The notes: generated from the letters alone by a model not told the origin. Positions 25,131-34,955 are shown, counted from the stretch's first letter. The stretch: DNA of 42,048 bases from Deferribacteres bacterium (GCA_013152795.1 JAADFS010000032.1:1-42048), one strand, 5' to 3'. Numbers and translations: made by a program.

Positions 25131-25784
25131 TTACTCCTCTACTGCCTGGATATCACTGAGACGGACATTCCTGGCTTTATCCAGCACAAGATACGTAACC
25201 CCGTCCCTGAAGACAATGCCCGTGACATTCCCCGAGCTCATGGTTTCCACCTCAACAGGATTGCCCGAGCTGTCAAGCGCTTCTATTTCAAAGGTATAAT
25301 TGCCTTCGGACATGCGGTTGCCCAGCTCGTCCCTGCCGTCCCACAAAAAGCTTCCGTCACCGGCCTTATGAGGGCCGATGTTTTCCGTGCGGATAATCCT
25401 GCCGGTGGGATCGTGAATCAATATCTTTACTGAAGATGCATCATCCGCCAATTGATAGATGATATCCGCCTGGTCGTCAAGATAAACGTTGCTGCCGCTG
25501 ACCCTGACCTGTTTGCCGATCAGGTTTGTGACGGTTGCATTCTGCATCGAATGCTGAAATGCAAGGACATCGCTCAGGGTATCGTTTATGTTATTAAGCT
25601 CTTCGAGAGAGCTGAACTGGGTGAGCTGCACCGTAAACTCCCTGCTGTCCATTGGATTTAACGGGTCCTGGTGGCTTAACTGGTTAAGCAGGAGATTCAT
25701 GAAATCTTCCTTACCAAGGGTCTTTTTGGCAAGCGGGGGCTTTCTGGCATTGACATCAATGGTGTTTACTCCGGATATATTCAT
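25131..25784 (-). CDS. flgD: Flagellar hook cap protein FlgD
   Basis: 217 residues. FlgD sits at the growing hook tip and helps FlgE subunits assemble. The N-terminal family block is LGKEDFMNLLLNQLSHQDPL with DSREFTVQLTQFSSLEELNNI. The middle holds the FlgD Ig-like part (IIRTENIGPHKAGDGSFLWDG, DELGNRMSEGNYTFEIEA) and the C-terminus the Tudor-like strand GIVFRDGVTYLVL. The start has GGAGGT with five bases before ATG. The gene lies 60 bp before flgE, with a remnant of a miniature element end (25102-25114) between them. Confidence 0.95.
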   Translation of the reverse strand: MNISGVNTIDVNARKPPLAKKTLGKEDFMNLLLNQLSHQDPLNPMDSREFTVQLTQFSSLEELNNINDTLSDVLAFQHSMQNATVTNLIGKQVRVSGSNVYLDDQADIIYQLADDASSVKILIHDPTGRIIRTENIGPHKAGDGSFLWDGRDELGNRMSEGNYTFEIEALDSSGNPVEVETMSSGNVTGIVFRDGVTYLVLDKARNVRLSDIQAVEE

Positions 25785-25802
25785 GCTACCTCCAACAATG
25801 AA

Positions 25803-25858
25803 ATCGCTTTATAAAGGTTTTCCGGCAGGCTCTCCTGCCCCACATATGCAACATTAAG
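25803..25858 (+). repeat. Half copy of the miniature element between fliK and flgD
   Basis: ATCGCTTTATAAAGGTTTTC, then GGCAGGCTCTCCTGCC, and ending TATGCAACATTAAG, matching the right half of the long form. It sits inside the fliK-flgD-flgE unit. Confidence 0.7.
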
Positions 25859-25904
25859 TAAAATCAAACGCTGTACAGTCTCTCGGGCCCTGCATACAAA
25901 TATC

Positions 25905-27575
25905 TCATGCGAAAACACTTATCATGCCGCTGCCGCTACGCGCTGCATTTCCCGCAGGTTCCGGATATGCATTTTCATGCCTGCCGTCAACATCAAAGGC
26001 GTTTCCATTGTCATATGCATACCTGTTTTCACTGCCTTCACCGTCTTTATGGTTCCTCAACCCCACGGAGAATCCACCGACACTGACACCGCTCTTTGCC
26101 AGGGAATCGACTATGTGCTGAATATTGTTCTGAACGAATTCCCTTGTTGCATTATCAGCGGCATTAATGTGAACATTTATTACGCCTTTATTGAGGGTGA
26201 CGTTTATATTGAGCTTCCCGACTGTTTCGTTTTCTACGGTGACGCCGAGCCTGTTATTGCCCTTTGCAATATAAACAATCCTGTCGATTACATCGTTAAA
26301 GGCAGGGGGCCTCGCAGCTTTTGCGGCGTGCTGGATATTCTTCCCCCTTCCGCCTCCGGATGCGATCATACCGGTGTCCGTAAGGCCTGTACCACCGTGT
26401 CCCCGGGCACTGCGTGCAGCCTTTGAGTAATTACTGGAGCCCCCTTCACGATTTAAATTTCCCGCAAATTCAGACACCAGCCTCATGCCGGACAATATCC
26501 TTGCACTGTTATTGCCCGCCGTCGCCGTGACAGCTTCCTGCAATTGAAACTGCTGCCTCATAAGATGCTGTCCCGCGGTATGAACCCCTTTTCCGGAAAG
26601 CTTGAGCATGTCCCTGTCACCTGAGCCCGCATCACCTGAACCAGAGGTCTTTATCTGAATCTGATGCCTGATCATCTCCTCAATATTAATACCCTTTACT
26701 CCCGGCGATTCGTTTGTCTTTTCCTGTAACGTATGGCCTGTCTTTAATCCGTTCTCCATCCTTGCCTGATCACCGCTCAGGGATTGCAGGTCTTTGATCG
26801 CCGCCGTTAACGTGTCTGTCTGTCCGGAATTGCTGTTCTTGGGCATATCCGCCGGGACAGTGGTCTTCAGGAGATTTTTTGCATTGTCAGTCAACCGTGT
26901 GTTTTCTTTGTTGGCTGCGCCTTTACTCCTGTCAATTGCACCTTCAACATGATTGAAAGCCTTCAGGCCTTTTTCAGCCACTGCATCCGCATTACCGGCA
27001 GGCTGCCCGGTTACTTTACCGGTTCTTGCATCAGCAGAGTCATCCGACAGGCGGCCGGCACATTTGAGCAGCAAGCCGGATATTTTCAGCTCATTCGCGC
27101 CATCTTTCACCTGCCGGGGGTTATCCGCGCAGGAAGCGGAATCTTTTTTTACTGTATCTGGATTGTGAGTGACGGTTTTATTGCATTCATCCGCGTAGTT
27201 ATCTTGCTGCCTGTATTCATTGCCGTTTCCCTGCTCTCGGGGGCCGCTGTTCTTTTCCGGTTTTTGCGAGTCCGTCCTGATTTTCTCCGGCCCGCTGATT
27301 TCTGAATCCCGCTGTGCACCGCCGGGCTCCTCTGCTTTACGCATGTATTGCCGGTCATCCGGCCTCTCGGTCTTTCTGGCGGCCTGTTCCGGGAGCCTTC
27401 TTCTTCCGATCTCCTCTGTCATGAAATTATCAATCAGGGAATCGAACATAAAACCGTCAAGGCCGGCTCCCCCTCGAAGGTTCAGGCCGTGGCCGGGATT
27501 CTGCCGGCCGACCCCTTTGGCCTCCATTGCGGTCTGTACATAAACGCTCATGCCGGCCACTGATGCAATAGGCAT
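25905..27575 (-). CDS. fliK: Flagellar hook-length control protein FliK
   Basis: 556 residues. The C-terminal Flg_hook domain (LGVTVENETVGKLNINVTLN, GVINVHINAADNATREFVQN, IVDSLAKSGVSVGGFSVGL) is the part that flips export specificity from hook to filament proteins in known FliK. The long N-terminal region is polar, rich in Asn, Gly, Lys and Asp, and low in structure, as expected for the molecular-ruler part. No strong ribosome site is seen before ATG 27575; an ATG at 27551 is an alternative. It heads the unit leading to flgD and flgE. Confidence 0.85.
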   Translation of the reverse strand: MPIASVAGMSVYVQTAMEAKGVGRQNPGHGLNLRGGAGLDGFMFDSLIDNFMTEEIGRRRLPEQAARKTERPDDRQYMRKAEEPGGAQRDSEISGPEKIRTDSQKPEKNSGPREQGNGNEYRQQDNYADECNKTVTHNPDTVKKDSASCADNPRQVKDGANELKISGLLLKCAGRLSDDSADARTGKVTGQPAGNADAVAEKGLKAFNHVEGAIDRSKGAANKENTRLTDNAKNLLKTTVPADMPKNSNSGQTDTLTAAIKDLQSLSGDQARMENGLKTGHTLQEKTNESPGVKGINIEEMIRHQIQIKTSGSGDAGSGDRDMLKLSGKGVHTAGQHLMRQQFQLQEAVTATAGNNSARILSGMRLVSEFAGNLNREGGSSNYSKAARSARGHGGTGLTDTGMIASGGGRGKNIQHAAKAARPPAFNDVIDRIVYIAKGNNRLGVTVENETVGKLNINVTLNKGVINVHINAADNATREFVQNNIQHIVDSLAKSGVSVGGFSVGLRNHKDGEGSENRYAYDNGNAFDVDGRHENAYPEPAGNAARSGSGMISVFA

Positions 27576-27707
27576 GCCTGAATTGGAGAAAATGCGCTAA
27601 CAGATGGTTTTTAAAGGATATTCAGCCAAGGCGGCAAAGACACCTGCGGCGGGATTGCGAAAAAAATTCCCCCGCGGGGGAAAGTTTTTTCCCGTTTGCA
27701 GGTAAGC

Positions 27708-27919
27708 CTTACAGTGGCAAAAATACTGCAAGCGGGGCAGAGGAGTCTGCCGGAAAAGCTTTATCTGCGATTCCTTCAGGAAATATTCCGCACGGCATAT
27801 TGACGTCCTTTTGAACTTCACTTTCCGTTACTTCCTGCAACAGAGACGTATTTCCAATATCTTATCGCTTTATAAAGGTTTTCCGGCAGACTCCTCTGCC
27901 CGTTTATGCAACATTAAGG
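27708..27919 (+). repeat. Long-form miniature inverted-repeat element with target duplication
   Basis: 212 bp between CTTACAGTGGCA and ACATTAAGG. The left arm (GGGGCAGAGGAGTCTGCCGG, then AAAAGCTTTATCTGCGAT) is nearly the reverse complement of the right arm (ATCGCTTTATAAAGGTTTTC, then GGCAGACTCCTCTGCC). The central 70-80 bp is unique to long copies. TAAGC stands before (27703-27707) and after (27920-27924). There is no coding capacity. Confidence 0.85.
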
Positions 27920-27953
27920 TAAGCTGTCCTCTTACCTGCAGCGGGCGGATTTA

Positions 27954-29579
27954 TCAGGGGGATTTCAAGTCCGTTTTTTCGGGATGTTTTGCCCGGTAAC
28001 CAGGGAGTTTAAGCACCGTCATGATTTTTGCCCCGTCAATGCTGATTGAATAATATTCCTCTCCAAAGGAATATTCATCCTTATGCCACCGGTAATTGCT
28101 GAGGAAGTATTCCGCCTCATCAGGGTCGTCCACATAAACCAGTCTCCTCCTGTCCGCGGCCGGCAGAATCCTGGCATTCTCCCTCCCCGGCTGGTTGGCT
28201 ACGTAAACTCTTATAACCCTGTCACTGTCGTTTTTCAGGATATACTCCAGCGCCTGCCTGTACGATAATCCCCAGTAGTCCAGCTCGAAGTTCTTTTTTA
28301 TCTCCTTCATGTCCCTGCCTGCCAGTCTGTTGAAATACACATTCTGATAAGGATGATATTCCACCATGATACGGGCTGTATGAATCAGGCTTAAGGCTAC
28401 AAGGCCGATAAAGGCCGATTTCATGACACCGCGGGAAGCACCCTGAAATTTCGCCTCGATCAAAGCGAACAGATATAACATGCCGGTCAGTGAAAGAATC
28501 AGGAACGCGGGATAGATAAAAAACATATGCCGCCATGCATCATATACAACAGAGCCGCTTGCAATCACAACACCCAGGGGCAGAAAGAACCATAACAGAA
28601 ATATAAGGTCATTCCTTTTGGTTGTATAAAAGCGTACCGGATTCATTACCAGTTCCTTTATTGAAACAAAAGAGCCGGCAATGAAAAAGAAGGTATAAAG
28701 CAGTGGAGTGGATATGGCTATCCATACGGGAATATAGTGCCACGGAAGGTCCGTCCCCTTTATATACTCCCCGAGATACAGTATGGTCAGCCTCCATGGA
28801 TAGGCCGACATCTGCCTGAATGCCTCTATGAAATGATAAACCGGATCCGGCCATAAAACCGGCCAGAAGAGGATGGTGAAGGATATAAGCAGAAAAGTGT
28901 ATACAAGAAAACCCGGGATTATCTTTTCGCCTTTTTTCTTCTCTGACCGCGTTATCAGCAGATCGCCTGCAAGGAAGGCAACCGTGAAGAATGGAACAAT
29001 AATTCCCAGTATGCGTATGTCGATCAGAAAGGCGTTTGCCAGCGCATGAACAGACGCCCTGTACAGTGTCCTGTTGTCCAGATACCTGATGAGCGTATAT
29101 ATGCTTATTATAAACAGGGCCAGGAAAGGAATGTCTTTTGAATTATAGAACGAATGGGCGAATATCCTCGGGCTGAGTATCAGGAAAAGGCTTCCGAGCA
29201 GGCCGGCCTTCCAACTCCGGAAGTGGTCCCTGCATAACAGGTAGAAAAAAACCACGCCTGCATAAAACAACAGGAACGTAAGCAGGTGGCGCATGAGAAA
29301 TGTGGCCCTTGGATCATCCGTGAGTTTCAGAATGCTCTCGACGCCCACCAGGAACATTTCAAAGGCCGGGCCGTGGTATCTCTCGTTGTCGCTGAACAGT
29401 GCCCGGTCCCCGTGCACGGCATACATTGCTGCGTATCCCCCGCCGTGTCTTGAAATGGGCTCATCCCACGATATGCCGTAATCTTTGTAGATGCCTGTGC
29501 CGACAGCAAGGAAAACCGCAAAAAAAAGCCATACGAGAGCTTTGTGCCTCTGTTCAATGAATATGCTGAGTCGGGACAT
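27954..29579 (-). CDS. GT-C type membrane glycosyltransferase (PMT/ArnT-like)
   Basis: 541 residues with about ten membrane helices and a polar C-terminal domain. The early loop has YGISWDEPISRHGG; an acidic Asp-Glu in the first periplasmic loop is the hallmark of GT39/PMT-type enzymes that use polyprenyl-phosphate sugars. Later SPRIFAHSFYNSKDIPFLA is typical of the dolichyl-phosphate-mannose transferase-like group. The soluble tail (DSDRVIRVYVANQPG) also suits this class. Acceptor and sugar are unknown. It is divergent from the sulfatase-fold gene, with a short miniature element between them. Confidence 0.75.
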   Translation of the reverse strand: MSRLSIFIEQRHKALVWLFFAVFLAVGTGIYKDYGISWDEPISRHGGGYAAMYAVHGDRALFSDNERYHGPAFEMFLVGVESILKLTDDPRATFLMRHLLTFLLFYAGVVFFYLLCRDHFRSWKAGLLGSLFLILSPRIFAHSFYNSKDIPFLALFIISIYTLIRYLDNRTLYRASVHALANAFLIDIRILGIIVPFFTVAFLAGDLLITRSEKKKGEKIIPGFLVYTFLLISFTILFWPVLWPDPVYHFIEAFRQMSAYPWRLTILYLGEYIKGTDLPWHYIPVWIAISTPLLYTFFFIAGSFVSIKELVMNPVRFYTTKRNDLIFLLWFFLPLGVVIASGSVVYDAWRHMFFIYPAFLILSLTGMLYLFALIEAKFQGASRGVMKSAFIGLVALSLIHTARIMVEYHPYQNVYFNRLAGRDMKEIKKNFELDYWGLSYRQALEYILKNDSDRVIRVYVANQPGRENARILPAADRRRLVYVDDPDEAEYFLSNYRWHKDEYSFGEEYYSISIDGAKIMTVLKLPGYRAKHPEKTDLKSP

Positions 29580-29727
29580 TTTTGCGGGACAGGTGTATCA
29601 AGAAATCGTTATAAGTAATTCTGAATTATAACACTAAGGGCGCTTCAAATACAAAATGTTTCAAATACCATTGCAAAATGTTATATTTAAAAATGTATCC
29701 GAAGATCACTTGCGCTTTCTGCGTTAT

Positions 29728-29790
29728 CCTAATGTTGCATAAACGGGCAGAGGAGTCTGCCCCGCCGGCGGTATCTTATGCCACTGTAAG
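29728..29790 (-). repeat. Short-form miniature inverted-repeat element with target duplication
   Basis: 63 bp from CCTAATGTTGCATAAACGGG to TTATGCCACTGTAAG, with the central GGCAGAGGAGTCTGCC palindrome. GTTAT stands at 29723-29727 and again at 29791-29795. Confidence 0.85.
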
Positions 29791-29815
29791 GTTATAAAAC
29801 ATTCAATAAGAAATA

Positions 29816-31771
29816 ATGAATCCTGCGAATTCTTCTTACTGGAAAATATTCCGCCTCATATTCACGATGTTTTCCCTTTACCTGCTCGGGGATGCGTTTT
29901 TCCGCTGGGACGCGTTCAGATACTATGCGCCGTTCTCTGAATTCCTGCCTGCCGTTGCACTGGCGACCGTGCTCTGGAGCGCTGTATCCGTGCTCGCCTC
30001 GCTGCTGGCGTGGATACCGCTTAAAGTGCTGGAGCGCCTTTTCCCCTCCAGGGCCCGGAGCGATTTGACGGAGCGCTGGATGCTGTTTATATGCCTGTTT
30101 CTGCTGCTGTCAATAACACTCTGGCTCGGCAAGAGGACCTTCTGGGAACACGGCCGGATAACGCTTCAGGTGAAACTCGCAGCGCTTTCAGGCATAACGG
30201 CCGCGGCAGTATTCCTGGCATGGCTCCTCCGCAACAGGGCAGTACAGTGGATGGACGCTGTACAGGACAGGGTCACTCCGCTGCTCTGGCTGTTCGGCGT
30301 CTGTTTTATACTCTCCGTGCCCCTTGTGGCTTATTGCACATGGGGAAAAGAAACGCATAGGACGGCGGTAAAGGAAATCGTCCACCCTGCACCGGATAAA
30401 AACCTGCCGAATATCATACTGGTCACCTTCGACGCCCTTGCAGCCGGGGATATGTCGGTATACGGATATGAAAGGCCTACAACACCTTTTATATCCGAAT
30501 GGGCAAAGACAGCCGTATTATTTACAAGGACCGAGGCTGCGAGCAACTGGACGCCGCCCACCACATCGACTCTCATGACCGGCAAGAGGGTATGGACCCA
30601 CCGGACATACCACGAAAAAGGGACAAAACCCTTCAGGAGCAGCACCGAAAGCCTGCCCCTGCTGCTGAAAAAAAACGGCTACTATAACATGGCTTTTATC
30701 GTGAACCATCTTGCATCGGTTCAGACACTGGGTGTGGCGGACAGTTTTGATGTCGCCCCGCCTGCAACGGCCTTCAGCACGCCCGTATCACTGCTGGAGA
30801 TTGCCGATGCATTTCTGTACGGGCTCTTCGGCGAGAAGATCAGGCTGTATGACTGGGTAATAAAGGAAGATTTCATTCTCAGCAGGGTGCTGAGTGTGTT
30901 GTCCAGTGATTACTCCGTGACCACCGTGCCTCCTTCAAAGGCGTTCAACAGGTTTCTTGAGATCATGGATGACAATCCGCCCACTCGGCCTTTTTTTGCG
31001 TGGATTCATCTCTTCCCTCCCCACTTTCCGTATCTGCCTCCTGAACCGTTCATGGGAATGTTCGATTCTTCGCCGCAATTCAGGACGCGCAAGAGCCAGG
31101 ACAGGGAGATGTGGATCAGCGACAGCCGTTACAACCAGGCAGCGGTCGGGGTTTTAAGGGCGCGTTATGACGAATTTATAAGATACTGTGACAGTGAGTT
31201 TGAAGGTTTCATAAATGAATTGCAAAAGAGGGGCCTGTTGAAAAACAGCGTTATTATCCTTTCCTCAGACCACGGGGAGAGCTTTCAACGCAGGTATCTC
31301 CGGCACGGCGGTGAACATCTTTACGAACAGGTGACCCGCATCCCGCTGATTATCAAAGAACCCGGCCGGCGCACGGGAACAGTCATCAATGCCCTCGCAG
31401 GGCAGGCGGATATCCCTGCCACGATTCTCGCACTGGCGGGCATACCGGTGCCATCATGGATGGAAGGCCGTTCCCTCGTGCCTCTTATGAAGGGTGAAGA
31501 GACAGAGCCGCGGCCGGAATTCTCCATGAATTTACAGACCAATCCAAGCCGCGGCCACCGGATCACAAAAGGTGTAGTGGCCGTCTGGGACGGTGAGTAC
31601 AAGCTCATACACAATCTGAAGGAGAACACGTCTCTCCTGTTTAATCTGAAGAAAGACCCCGGAGAGCTTGAAAATCTTGTTGACCGGGAGCCTGAAACGG
31701 CACGGCGGCTTCTGTTTCTGATTCAGGACAGCCTCAGGAAGGCCAATGACAGGATCAGGAGGGAAGGTTGA
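29816..31771 (+). CDS. Membrane-anchored sulfatase-fold hydrolase/transferase
   Basis: 651 residues. The first 190 residues hold about five membrane segments; the rest is an alkaline-phosphatase-superfamily domain outside the membrane. Metal-binding parts are ILVTFDALAAGDMSVYGY near its start and ILSSDHGESFQ with HGGEHLYEQVTRIPLII near its end. At the nucleophile position the sequence is NWTPPTTSTLMTGK. The sulfatase C-x-P-x-R formylglycine motif is absent, so Thr is the likely nucleophile, as in phosphoethanolamine or glycerol-phosphate transferases. It overlaps the next gene by 26 bp. Modification of a surface glycan or lipid is a fair inference. Confidence 0.75.
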   Translation: MNPANSSYWKIFRLIFTMFSLYLLGDAFFRWDAFRYYAPFSEFLPAVALATVLWSAVSVLASLLAWIPLKVLERLFPSRARSDLTERWMLFICLFLLLSITLWLGKRTFWEHGRITLQVKLAALSGITAAAVFLAWLLRNRAVQWMDAVQDRVTPLLWLFGVCFILSVPLVAYCTWGKETHRTAVKEIVHPAPDKNLPNIILVTFDALAAGDMSVYGYERPTTPFISEWAKTAVLFTRTEAASNWTPPTTSTLMTGKRVWTHRTYHEKGTKPFRSSTESLPLLLKKNGYYNMAFIVNHLASVQTLGVADSFDVAPPATAFSTPVSLLEIADAFLYGLFGEKIRLYDWVIKEDFILSRVLSVLSSDYSVTTVPPSKAFNRFLEIMDDNPPTRPFFAWIHLFPPHFPYLPPEPFMGMFDSSPQFRTRKSQDREMWISDSRYNQAAVGVLRARYDEFIRYCDSEFEGFINELQKRGLLKNSVIILSSDHGESFQRRYLRHGGEHLYEQVTRIPLIIKEPGRRTGTVINALAGQADIPATILALAGIPVPSWMEGRSLVPLMKGEETEPRPEFSMNLQTNPSRGHRITKGVVAVWDGEYKLIHNLKENTSLLFNLKKDPGELENLVDREPETARRLLFLIQDSLRKANDRIRREG

Positions 31772-33584
31772 AGAAAATCATGGAGGTCCTGCAGCGATAT
31801 TGAACGATAGATACAGGCGTTACAGTATATGTATTTTACTGATAACAGCGCTCCTCCTTGTGGCTGCGGCTTTCTCCTTTGCCGCCTCATACCTGCCTTT
31901 TCAATGGCTGAAAATCCAGATAGACTCTTATGCCCGGCACGGCACAGCGGATAAATTCACTGTCGAGGTATTTGAGAAAATAGTCTTGAGGCTGAGAATC
32001 ACCGCTGCTGCAATGTTCTTTGCAGCGGGTCTGCTCTACTCAGCCAGGCGGAAGGCGGAGCGGTATGTCTCGGATGCCCTGGCATCACTGGTTTCATTTT
32101 TCAGGTCTCTTGCACACGATATCAGGGATGCGGCAGGAAGAGAAGACTGGATGCATCTCTGTGCATTTTTTATAATACTGGCGGGGGCGATTGCAGTGAG
32201 AGTGGCGGCACTCTCCCGCCCCATGCATACCGACGAGGCATATACCTTTAATGTCTATGTCTCAAAACCTTTATACATCGGCCTTACATATTATTCCGCC
32301 CCGAACAATCATCTCTTCCATACATTTTTATCCCATATTTCATACGTGCTCTTCGGCAATCATCCGTGGGCGATCCGCCTGCCCGCGCTTGTGGCCGGCA
32401 TACTCGTGGTCCCGGCATCCTACGTGTTTATACGCATCTTTTACAACAGGGATGCAGCACTCCTGACGGCAGCCGTTGTCGCCGCTTCTTCGATGCTCAT
32501 CAGGTATTCAGCCGCAGCACGTGGATATTCCATAATATGCCTGATCTTTCTGTCGCTCCTTGCCCTTGCGGCCTATCTCAGACAGGGCGGAAACACGGGT
32601 GCCTGGCTCCTGTTCGCCGTATTGTCGGCAACCGGTTTCTATACGATCCCGATAATGCTCTATCCCTTCGGAATAGTTGTAATCTGGCTGTTCCTGTCGA
32701 TCATGTCTGCACAAAAAGGCGCCGGACGCCGCAGTTCACTGAAAACCCTGTCTGTATATACCGCCGTTACATTACTTTTAACATTAATCCTCTATGCACC
32801 GGTCCTGGCGGTATCCGGCATTAAACCGCTTGTGGCCAATCCATGGGTGGTATCGAGGTCATGGTCCTATTTTGCAGAGAGGTTTCCGCCTTCTCTCGTT
32901 TCACTGTGGAACTACTGGAACAGGGATATCCCCACTGCGCTAAGCCTTGTTCTTGCAGGCGGCTTTATCGTCTCGCTGGTGTTTCACAGGCGGTTAAGCC
33001 CTTACCGCATCCCGGTAGCCGCAGTGGCGGTAATCTGGTGCCTTCCTGTTGTAGCAGCACAGCGCGTGGTCCCCGATGAGCGGATATGGCTGTTTCTGCT
33101 GCCCGTATACATAGGGCCGGCGTGCGCCGGCGCGGCTTTTTTACCGGGCCTGCTCCGAATGAAAAAGGGCAGGTTCCATGCGATTGTATTCCCCATCCTC
33201 GCGGTTGCGCTTTCCTTCTGGTTGAGCTGGGGTGTGCTGCATTCCCAGCGGGCGGATACGGTTTATGATTACAGGCCGGTCACATTTTTTCTCAAGGAAT
33301 ATCTCAGACCCGGCGACAGGGTCATTGATGCCTATGTTGAGCAGCATCCTTCATCGATATATTACCGCAGGCTGTATAATATTCCGGATAGATATTTTTC
33401 CGGTGATCCGGCTTCCGGCAGCCGGATACTGATAATAGTTGACGGCCCGATGAAGACGGCGGGAGGAATTCTGAGGAAGAAGGGACTGTCAGCGGCGGAT
33501 TACACTGACCCGGAGCTCATCCGGCGGTACAGGTTCCTGAGGGTGTATGAGATAAAGAGAAGGCATCAGGGAAAAGAAAGGTGA
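31746..33584 (+). CDS. GT-C type membrane glycosyltransferase, PMT_2-like
   Basis: 612 residues with ten or more membrane helices. The acidic loop motif occurs as RPMHTDEAYTFNVYVSKPL, followed by APNNHLFHTFLSHISYVLFG and HPWAIRLPALVAGILVVPAS, which are characteristic of the PMT_2/ArnT-like group. The C-terminal polar part (YLRPGDRVIDAYVEQHPSSI) is outside the membrane. The ATG at 31746 lies inside the upstream gene, three bases after AGGAAGG, so both are made together. The pair of a sugar transferase and a phospho- or sulfo-transferase-like enzyme suggests one pathway of surface glycan building. Confidence 0.75.
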   Translation: MTGSGGKVEENHGGPAAILNDRYRRYSICILLITALLLVAAAFSFAASYLPFQWLKIQIDSYARHGTADKFTVEVFEKIVLRLRITAAAMFFAAGLLYSARRKAERYVSDALASLVSFFRSLAHDIRDAAGREDWMHLCAFFIILAGAIAVRVAALSRPMHTDEAYTFNVYVSKPLYIGLTYYSAPNNHLFHTFLSHISYVLFGNHPWAIRLPALVAGILVVPASYVFIRIFYNRDAALLTAAVVAASSMLIRYSAAARGYSIICLIFLSLLALAAYLRQGGNTGAWLLFAVLSATGFYTIPIMLYPFGIVVIWLFLSIMSAQKGAGRRSSLKTLSVYTAVTLLLTLILYAPVLAVSGIKPLVANPWVVSRSWSYFAERFPPSLVSLWNYWNRDIPTALSLVLAGGFIVSLVFHRRLSPYRIPVAAVAVIWCLPVVAAQRVVPDERIWLFLLPVYIGPACAGAAFLPGLLRMKKGRFHAIVFPILAVALSFWLSWGVLHSQRADTVYDYRPVTFFLKEYLRPGDRVIDAYVEQHPSSIYYRRLYNIPDRYFSGDPASGSRILIIVDGPMKTAGGILRKKGLSAADYTDPELIRRYRFLRVYEIKRRHQGKER

Positions 33585-33626
33585 CGATGTTACGCCGGGC
33601 GGCAGCAAAATCTGATGTAAAAATTG

Positions 33627-33632
33627 TATAAT
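33627..33632 (+). promoter_or_regulatory. Likely -10 box for the tRNA-Arg gene
   Basis: A perfect TATAAT 33 bp before the tRNA. No good -35 box is visible at the right distance, so the call is weak. Confidence 0.35.
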
Positions 33633-33664
33633 AGACACCGGCAAATACATATCTGCTTAAATCC

Positions 33665-33738
33665 GCCCCCTTAGCTCAGCAGGATAGAGCACTGGTTTCC
33701 TAAACCAGGTGTCGCACGTTCGAGTCGTGCAGGGGGCG
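33665..33738 (+). tRNA. tRNA-Arg (anticodon CCU)
   Basis: 74 nt. The acceptor arms GCCCCCT and AGGGGGC pair fully, with G as the discriminator base. The D arm is TTAGCTCAGCAGGATAGAGC, the anticodon stem CTGGT/ACCAG has loop TTCCTAA (anticodon CCT), and the T arm holds GTTCGAGTC. The 3' CCA is not encoded. It reads the rare AGG codon. tRNA ends are common integration sites, but no att repeat is seen. Confidence 0.95.
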
Positions 33739-33836
33739 CTTTTTTCATTGGAAACTCATCTTCCCTTTTGCTGAGAATATGAAATTCGATTATCCATGAG
33801 GGTGTTCAGTTCCGAGTGCAAATATCTTGATACAAA

Positions 33837-34907
33837 ATGAGAAAAAAATCCTGGTTTTTCAATTTAATGCTTTTGTTCTCTTCCCTGTTTTTCAGTTTCA
33901 TAATTGCTGAAACCGCTCTCCGTATTTTATTGTTTGGTGATATTGCATTCCTGAATAAGATCCCCATACTGGCCAAACAGAGAAACCCCGCCTATTATGT
34001 GGACGGCAACTCTGAAGAAGAGTTCGGCAAGATGGCCTGTCACCTGAATAAAAAGGCGTGCGGAAAAAAGGACGTTCACCCGCTACTGGGATGGACCGGG
34101 AATTTTTCCCCTGACAACTATCTGCACAACGAGGCGGGTCTTGTCGGTTCACGAAGACCCGTGCTGCTTTACGGAGATTCCTTTGCCCGCTGTGTGGGGG
34201 GCACGACATGTTTCCAGGATTTTCTGGGTGCGGATGAGGAGTTTTCAAAAGATTATTATCTGCTCAACTACGGGGTCATAGGATACGGGCTGGATCAAAT
34301 CTATCTGCTGCTGCATGAATCCGTCGGCCACTATGACAACCCCTTTGTCATAGTAAGCCTTATGACGGAAGACCTCGACAGGAGTTCACTGACATATTTC
34401 AACGGCCAGAAGCCCCACTTCGAAATCGTCAACGGCAAGCTCGTGCTTCAAAGGCCGCTGATGATAGAGCCGCAGGAGTTCTTTTCACAGTATCCTCCCC
34501 GCATAACCTCGTATCTCTACAGGAGGCTACTGTACAGCAATTTCCTCAAAGCCCTTCTGCCGGGGCAGGTTATTTCCTTCCTGAAGCACGATGAGTATTA
34601 TATTCAGAAGAAAATCAGGATTAATGAGAGAATTATTGATAAAATCATAAAAGAATTGAGAGACAGGAAACTGGAGTTTGTGTTCCTGATCTTTCATCAT
34701 CGCGGCAATTTGTATAAGGATGACTGGAGGGATTTATTTATCAGGGAAATGCTGGACAAATACAAGGTTCGCTATATCTGGGCAAAAGATATTGTCAGGG
34801 GATATGACGGCATCGAGAATGACCCTCTTTATATTCCAGACGGGCATCCCGCCGATTTGTACAACAGATTGATTTCAGAGGAGATAAAGAAAGTTGTTTC
34901 CGAGTGA
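33837..34907 (+). CDS. Membrane-anchored SGNH/GDSL hydrolase-like protein
   Basis: 356 residues with one N-terminal membrane segment (FFNLMLLFSSLFFSFIIAE). Block I of the SGNH fold is VLLYGDSFARCVGG, with the nucleophile Ser. A Gly/Asn block follows as LLNYGVIGYGLDQIYLLL, and the last block is IPDGHPADLYNRLISEEI, with the Asp-x-His pair. The SGNH esterase or acyltransferase core is therefore complete. Such anchored proteins often trim or add acetyl groups on surface polysaccharides. The substrate is not known. It stands after the tRNA gene. Confidence 0.75.
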   Translation: MRKKSWFFNLMLLFSSLFFSFIIAETALRILLFGDIAFLNKIPILAKQRNPAYYVDGNSEEEFGKMACHLNKKACGKKDVHPLLGWTGNFSPDNYLHNEAGLVGSRRPVLLYGDSFARCVGGTTCFQDFLGADEEFSKDYYLLNYGVIGYGLDQIYLLLHESVGHYDNPFVIVSLMTEDLDRSSLTYFNGQKPHFEIVNGKLVLQRPLMIEPQEFFSQYPPRITSYLYRRLLYSNFLKALLPGQVISFLKHDEYYIQKKIRINERIIDKIIKELRDRKLEFVFLIFHHRGNLYKDDWRDLFIREMLDKYKVRYIWAKDIVRGYDGIENDPLYIPDGHPADLYNRLISEEIKKVVSE

Positions 34908-34917
34908 AATTGCCTTG

Positions 34918-34940
34918 CCAGTTTATGCAATATTAAGGTA
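34918..34940 (+). repeat. Remnant end of the miniature element
   Basis: GCCAGTTTATGCAATATTAAGG is one terminus of the family, with the rest lost. It lies just before the phospholipase C-like gene. Confidence 0.55.
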
Positions 34941-34955
34941 AACTAATAGGCAGTG

